Shown here: one piece after another, positions 58,039 to 64,000 of the stretch
How the letters are laid out: each line of letters opens with the position of its first letter
Position numbering within the stretch: position 1 is the stretch's first letter
NCBI GenBank assembly: GCA_029379385.1
Contig: CM055612.1
Span: 17,732,001 to 17,796,000, forward strand
Origin: Quillaja saponaria
Taxonomy: Eukaryota; Streptophyta; Magnoliopsida; Fabales; Quillajaceae
Direction of reading: 5' to 3'
Length of the DNA: 64,000 nucleotides
Position numbers and translations under genes: made by a program
The notes under the pieces: model-generated
Told to the model about the DNA's origin: nothing
The model's database searches: none
Seen by the model: only the letters and a program-made list of their open reading frames with translations

Positions 58039-59591
58039 TTAATGAGAGGTGGCGAACTTATTTCAATACTTTATTTAATGGAGAGGGTGATTTTGGATAC
58101 CTTAATGACACCTTTAATGATACAAACCTCTGATTTGTTCGTCGAATTAGAGCACAGGAGGTTAAGAAGCTATGCATAAGATGAAGAATGGTAAGGCAAT
58201 GGGCCCAGATGATATTCCAATAGAAGTTTAGAGATGCCTAGGAGATATTGGAGTAACTTGGCTTACAAATTTTTTTTAACAAATAGTAATCAAGAAAATG
58301 TCTGATGAGTGGAGGAAGAGTACGTTGATTCCTATTTGTAAGAATAAATGAGATATTCAAAGTTATTTGAATTATCGAGGAATAAAACTTATTAGCCATA
58401 CAATGAAACTGTGGGAGAGAGTGATTGAGTGTATGCTTAGGAATGAGACTCTAGTTTCTAAGAATCAATTTGGCTTTATGCTAGGAAGATCTACAATGGA
58501 GGCTATTTTTTTACTTAGGAGATTAATGGAGAAATATAGAGAAAAGAAAAAGGATCTTCACATGGCCTTTATTGATTTAGAAAAAGAGGATGATAAAGTG
58601 CCAAGACAAGTCTTGTGATGGGTACTCGAGAAGAAGAATATCGCAACTAAATATGTAGAAGTTATTAAAGATATGTATGAGGGAGTAATGATTAGGGTGC
58701 AGACCGTAGATGGTATGACTGGAGAGTTCCCGATCACGATAGGTTTTCACCAAGGTTCATCCTTAAGTCCTTACCTATTTGCTTTAGTCATGGATGAACT
58801 TACCTATAATATTCAAGATAGGGCTCCATGGTGCATGTTGTTTGCCAATGATATCGTGTTAGTAGACGAAACTAGGGAAGGTTTAAATTCTAAACTAGAA
58901 ATGTGGAGGAACGGGCCTTAGACTGAGTCGAACAAAAACTTAATATATAGAGTGCGATTTCAGTGAAACTAGAGGAGGCCTGAATGAAATAATTTTAGAC
59001 GGTCAGACAATCCCTACAAAGGATGTGTTTAAGTATTTAAGGTCATTTATACAAAAAGATTGTGCAATTGAGCATGATGTAAACCATAGGATCAAGGCAA
59101 GGTGGGTGAAGTGGCAGAGTGCTTCGGGAGTTTTATGTGATCCTAAAATCCCGAATAGATTAAAAGAAAAATTTTATAAGTTAGCAGTGAGACTAGCTAT
59201 ACTGTATGGTACCGAATGTTGGGCAGTTAAGAACCAACATTCGCATAAGATGGGAGTAGCCGAAATGAGAATATTGAGATGGATGACAAGACATACAAGA
59301 AATGATAGAATAAGGAATGAGGAGATTCGTAAGAAGGTAAAAGTAGCATATATTGAGAAGAAAATGAGGGAGAATCGCCTACGTTGGTTTGAACATATCC
59401 AACATCGGCCAATGGACGCAATAGTTAAGAAATGTGACTTAGTTCAGGTACCAGATGTTAGACGGGATAAGGGAAAACCAAAACTTACATGAGGGCAGTC
59501 ATCGAAAAAGATATGGCTGTGCTAGGGATTAATGAAAATGTTGTCTCGGATCGATGCGAATAGAAAAAAATGATTCATATAACCAACCTTA
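58039..59591 (+). pseudogene. LINE (non-LTR) reverse transcriptase relic
   Basis: The frame starts within ERWRTYF and MKNGKAMGPDDIPIE, then [20 protein letters not shown], a finger/palm block with FIDLEKE, IGFHQGSSLSPYLFALVMDEL (58740-58800), the catalytic box as FANDIVL (expected F/Y-A-D-D, so the first Asp is Asn), then after frame changes FKYLRSFIQKD, ILYGTECWAVK, the MRILRWM region and a C-terminal end near HITN. Stops occur at about 58230, 58348, 58616 and 58919, and the 5' part (endonuclease) is absent. It is 5'-truncated and inactive. Confidence 0.92.
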
Positions 59592-60711
59592 ACTAATTTG
59601 AAATTTTAAGACTTAGTTAAGTTGAGTTGAGAGTATAATTGACATGTAAATTATTTTAAACACTTGACATCTTGTGATTTGTTCATTTAACACCACATGT
59701 TATATTCTCATTGATCATTACTATTGCACCCTAAGAACTTTGTTGTGATGTATGATACCTTGTAATTTATAATTTTGATGCCTTATAAGTGCCACGTGTA
59801 AATCTATAATAGGCACAAAATTATTTATTTTATAAATTATGTTTTAAAATATAGGTTTAATGTATTTAATTTGGTAAAAGAAGTAGAATATTACAAAATG
59901 AATAATAGTTTAATGAAAGAAAGTACTAGATCATTTTATTTTTTCTATGCCCAAATTAATTTGCTCTGGCCGATAGTCTAAAATCATACAGATAACCGCA
60001 TAATAATAATAATATCTTTATGTTTACAGAAATCAAGCTTTATACATTAATAGAAATTGGAAACAAAAGTTATACTAGCTGGCTTCCGATCGAACTCAAA
60101 GCAAGTTCTAAAGCTTCTTAATTCTGAAATATGATCCGAAGGAGACGAAACAATTTTCTGTTTTTTATATTCCTTTATCATACAACACGTGCTCCCTTTA
60201 TCATTTCACCCTTCTTTCTTAAGTATAAATTGTACATTTAAATCTCAACTAATTATTAGAAAGATTAGAATCATAATGACTAGAAATCTGCGGGAAAGAA
60301 TCCAAGTAATGCTTACAGGATGAAAAGGAATAACCATTGCTTCATAAATAAAATAAACATCTCATACTTTAATTCTAAAAATAAATAATTCTTATAACTT
60401 ACATCTATTTGTTCAAATTTTTAAGAAAAAATATTTATTAACAATAATTATACTTTGGCATGTGATTCTGTTCGAAGAAGAAAAAGCATTATATATATTA
60501 ATGTGCAAAAAATAAAACCCCATCAGAACTTATTCTCATTGATTCAAGAACCAAAGGTACCACATTTTTGGCTTGTTGCCAAATTGCCATGCAGATACCC
60601 AATTCCATGATCTGACACGTGCACCACTACCTACCTTCCTAAACTCAAATTTTCTAGGAAAAAAAATGAAAAAGAAGTAAATAAAAATAAATTATTCTTT
60701 TTTATTTACTT
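59592..60711. other. 3' flank of the TPR gene
   Basis: 60230-60711 is the parental copy of the DNA duplicated at 50200-51059 and presumably contains the 3' UTR of the TPR gene on the minus strand. Nothing else is recognised. Confidence 0.5.
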
Positions 60712-62732
60712 TTAAACATCTTGAGAGGTATCTGGTGAACTAGGAGGGAAACACGTGTCCTCGCCACCAGTATTCCATAGAAAATGAGCATAATTAGCAG
60801 TGTAGAAAGAATTAGTTGGGTCAGCCGAAATGGCTTCCAAATAAGTCTCCTCGGCACCCCAAAGATCATTCCTCGCTCGCCAGAGGAAAGTGGCGTATTT
60901 ATTGAACGCCTCCGCGTCCGGCGGCTCTACTCCTATTGCTCTCTTGAAGTACTCCTCCGCTCTGTCAAAACAAAAGCTTGTACCTTAATTATCTCACAAT
61001 TAAAACTGAACCTCTTTTTCTAAGTTAAAGTCAACCAAAAATTTGATGGGTAGATTTTTCTCAAAACTAACCAATCAGAGAGTGTTGCTCTTATCTCACG
61101 TAAAAAAGCAAATCTATTCCACCACACATTTTCCTTATCAAGATTCAGTTTAACAAACACACAATTTAAGCAAGGCGACAAAGTGATTAGATATTTTTCT
61201 TAAGCAAATGGCATGAGAAAATTAAGTACCTGTCGTAATCATGGGCGACGAGGTAGAGGAATTGAGCGTAGTTGGCCAGAAGAAGAGGGTTACTGGGTTC
61301 TTGAAACAAGTTTTTTTTGTATTGAAGCTCTGTTCTAAGATACTCTGTATAGTCCTCTTGTTGAATCTTAGCAGACACTGGTGAAACAAATTTTTGCAGT
61401 GTTCCATCTCTCAGTGGGGCTGTGGCTGGGGCTTGCATCTTTGAAGCTTCCTCTACTATTGAATTCCATACAGCAAGCTCTTCTTCTCGGCTCTCTTGCC
61501 CTGACACGGACTCTGCTTCACTTGTTGTCCCCAATGAGGACAACTGAGAAGCTCTGTCAGGTACAAGTGTTGGATAGTTTTTTGACCGTTCCAACCCACC
61601 TTCACCGTCTGTGCCGCTTGCCATTGGCCGGACCTTCCCGCCACCGCCATTGTTTCCACCAATTGAAGTAATTTTCCCATTTGAAGACGACACAGAAAAA
61701 GTTTTAATTGCTGAAGAATCAAACTTGTGCTGCTTTTGGTCCTGAGTACTTTCAACCACAGATACAGTCTCCATCGTAGCTGGATAAGACCCATTTGGTG
61801 GAGTAGCAGCGACGGCGGAGTTATGCCCCATGGAATAGACTGTGAAATTAGCAAGAAGAATCATCACGTACATCATAAGAGTAGGCGTGGGAGAGAAGAC
61901 CTGCTGAAATAGCCACACAAATGATGCGTGCATTTCTTTTTGTACCCGTGAAAGAATTCCTTGTAAATCTTCGTAATATAAAATCTCCCTCATTTGCAAA
62001 CTATAGCTTTGAAGCTCTCGAATTATAAACACCATAGACGAGAATGCTTTATTTACAGAGCAATAAGCCGATTCGCCTGCTTCTCTAAAACCTTGTTTCC
62101 ACTGCAATTTCCTCTTTATGATTCTTAGAGAAAGCGGAAGATCACAACTGTTTGCCTTCCTTTCGATGCTCGCTGGATTGTTGTCATCTCCCCCAGGCCA
62201 ATCCGGATGTGAAAATTCCCGGTGTTCCGGCCACGGATGCTCCACAATACTTCTCATCATTGGTAGTGGGTTTTCTAAGCTGACGATCAGATTCAAAGTC
62301 GAAGATTTTTTCACAGAAACTGTTGTAATTGCTGTCTCTGAAATCAGAAACAATTTCTGGTTCTGAATCTCTAGAATTATTGTTATTGTCGGAAAGCTGG
62401 AATCTGAGGGCCAATTCTTGAATCTTCTTTGAGAATTCTTCATCCGAAAAAGACTTTTCTAAGTTAGCACTGAAGGCTCTTCTTATAGTTCGAGTTCTCG
62501 AAAATGGAAACTCGCAAGAACGAGACCTGAAAATCCTCGTGGATTGATTTCCAAACAGACTCGATAGATCCAATCCCACGAAGCGACACACAAGAGCTCC
62601 TCCTTCGCCAAGGTTTCTTCGTTTGGAAGAAGGAGATGAGATTGCAGAGGCTAGGGTTTGAGAAGAAGATGGAGAATGAGGGATAATTGGCTGCGACCAT
62701 TGCAAACAGGTGGTGGCTACCTTAACTTCCAT
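60712..62732 (-). CDS. TPR-like protein, two exons, frameshift as given
   Basis: Exon 1 62732-61230, exon 2 60961-60712; the intron (61229-60962, 268 bp) is GT-AG and joins AG|A to give Arg. The start is ATG 62732; an in-frame GTG lies just upstream. The protein (about 585 residues) has a Ser/Arg-rich N-terminus that could be a plastid-targeting leader, FSDEEFSKKIQELALRFQLS, then IERKANSCDLPLSLRIIKRK, a hydrophobic segment MMYVMILLANFTVYSMG (possible membrane helix), a Ser/Gly-rich linker, and C-terminal TPR units (NPLLLANYAQFLY, AEEYFKRAIGVEPPDAEAFNKYATFLW, AEETYLEAISADPTNSFYTANYAHFLW). This matches the plant TPR-like family of unknown role. Near 62280 the frame must shift by one base between DFESDR and the PDWPGGDD part; it is either a sequencing error or a null allele. 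The 3' end is duplicated at 50.2-51.2 kb. Confidence 0.82.
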
Positions 62733-64000
62733 TTTCACGATAATGAGAAAAAATAAACGAAAGTAATGCTTCTTGAGGCTACAGACTGCTTGGGAAAAAA
62801 GAAAATTAAGGAATCAAATTCCCGGAAGAGCTTGTTTGAAAAGATGAATCGCTAATCTCTCCGCTTGTTTTAACGAATCATGCAATAAAATGCTTTAGCT
62901 TTTCTTCATTTCCAATTTACTCCAACCTGTAAAGCAGACCAAAAACAAATAAATAAATTGTGATTTACCTATCTTTTCTAATATGAAAAGCTAAGATAGA
63001 CATTCTTCCTGGAAAATGCGAGAAAATATGAAATCAGAAACGGTAATGATTATTTCTTCCACGAAAATCGGATCGGAAAAACACAAACCGAGACCACTCA
63101 CACAGCACAAATCTCAATGAGAAAAAGAGAACCAAAAATGAAAGGAAATTCACCTCGTTCACTTACTCTGAATTGAATTTTCCGGCTAAAATTCCGGCCA
63201 GTATTGATCGAACGAAACCAGAATAGTGGTGAAGCACAGCCGTGGCTTCACTTTATCAAAGCGAGAAAACGCTTATAGATATATATATACACACAAAGCT
63301 TGAGAAGGGCTCCGAGAAAGAAAATATTAGAGTGTACAACCGGTTGAAAGAGTGAGATTAATAGTTCATTTATATATATAGATTTTGGAAGGGAAACTGG
63401 GAGATCAGGTAACCAGTCATTTACTGAAGTGGAAATGAAAAGGGTTTTAGTTTTGTTTTTGCTGGGTCCGGGTCAGCTGGCACTAAGTAAGGATTTTTGT
63501 TTATTTTATTTTACTTTTTTTTAGTTAGTTTGGTTCCTTCAAAGAAACTACTGGAGGACTTTTCAAAACGCGTCTAATTTCACGGACCATAGAGGGATCT
63601 CATCTGGCCGTTCCACATGTGCCACGTATTAAGATCGACTATTACTTCCATTAAAATTAGGTTTTGTGAAAAACGTGAATCCACCGACCCGGTTGTTGCT
63701 TTAGTGACACGTGTTAAGCTACAGAGAGCGGCATTGGTGGCAAATTGTTATGCCTATGAGGAAATTTCTCGTATATAGTGTGTCTCTGACTCCCAGTTAC
63801 TCATAAGATATTTAAAGATATTGAAAAATGTAGATTTATAATTTATAAGTTCGTATTATTATATTTTATCATCAGGATTGTATAAAAAAGTTATGATCAT
63901 TATCGTAAATCACTTTTTTTTTTTTGTCTTTGCTAAAATGACATTAAGAATTAAAGTTTAAGAATATAGCACTCTTCTCTTTTAAATAGATTAAAATTTA
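62733..64000 (-). promoter_or_regulatory. leader and promoter of the TPR gene
   Basis: On the minus strand a TATA run (63276-63292, tatatatata) lies about 550 bp before the ATG, leaving room for a long leader that may hold an intron. An ACACGTGT G-box/ABRE-type core is at about 63705-63712, and CCACGTA at about 63622. Position and function are inferred. Confidence 0.4.

Noticed and set aside
61381..62366. Plus-strand frames opposite the TPR gene
   Set aside because: Shadows of the minus-strand exon, with no motifs.
1..64000. CRISPR arrays, bacterial operons, rRNA genes
   Set aside because: None present. The 167-bp arrays have no spacer structure, and the window is plant nuclear DNA.

Overview
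The window looks like about 64 kb of nuclear DNA from a flowering plant, most likely a eudicot. It is strongly AT-rich, has long gene-poor stretches, GT-AG introns, a plant R2R3-MYB relic, a plant TPR-like gene, and a typical plant mix of transposable elements: Ty1/copia, TRIM, LINE, hAT, CACTA and a plant-mobile-domain relic. I cannot name the species. All homology statements are from recognition of motifs, not from a database search.

Layout. 1-9.4 kb is mostly non-coding, with a weak leftward ORF near 0.8-1.1 kb, a 60-bp tandem duplication at 6.4 kb and a leftward Cys-rich/acidic reading frame at 8.9-9.3 kb. 9481-14254 is a complete but dead Ty1/copia retrotransposon. 17.3 kb carries a small acidic protein gene (copy A); a relic (copy C) lies at 26.3 kb and an intact relative (copy B) at 33.15 kb. 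Between them lie a 1.24-kb hAT-type element (19471-20712), a TRIM (25589-26085) and a remarkable palindrome (about 26.7-30.3 kb): two CACTA-type ends face each other across 159 bp, and each is followed outward by six copies of a ~167-bp repeat. A long-TIR MITE sits at 31.8-32.6 kb.

34.8-36.6 kb (minus strand) is a decayed MYB98/64/119-type R2R3-MYB gene. 37901-39731 is a small LTR element with no reverse transcriptase and a 42-bp Tyr/Pro/Ser repeat in its interior. 39811-40151 is a hAT-type MITE. 41.3-42.4 kb (minus) is a plant-mobile-domain (MAIN-like) pseudogene. 45.5-47.9 kb is a hAT transposase pseudogene interrupted by a 510-bp hAT MITE. 50.2-51.2 kb is a partial duplicate of the 3' end of the TPR gene at 60.7-62.7 kb. 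It abuts a CACTA TNP2-type transposase pseudogene (51.2-54.0 kb) whose CACTA right terminus is at 55080. A LINE relic lies at 58.0-59.6 kb.

The best gene by structure is the minus-strand TPR-like gene (60712-62732, two exons). As given, it carries a frameshift in exon 1. The most interesting candidate novelty is the small acidic protein family (A, B, C): copy B has a DLNxxP motif and ends exactly on an LxLxL motif, both EAR-type corepressor-recruiting signatures. No operon-like cooperation is expected; most of the window is TE-derived.
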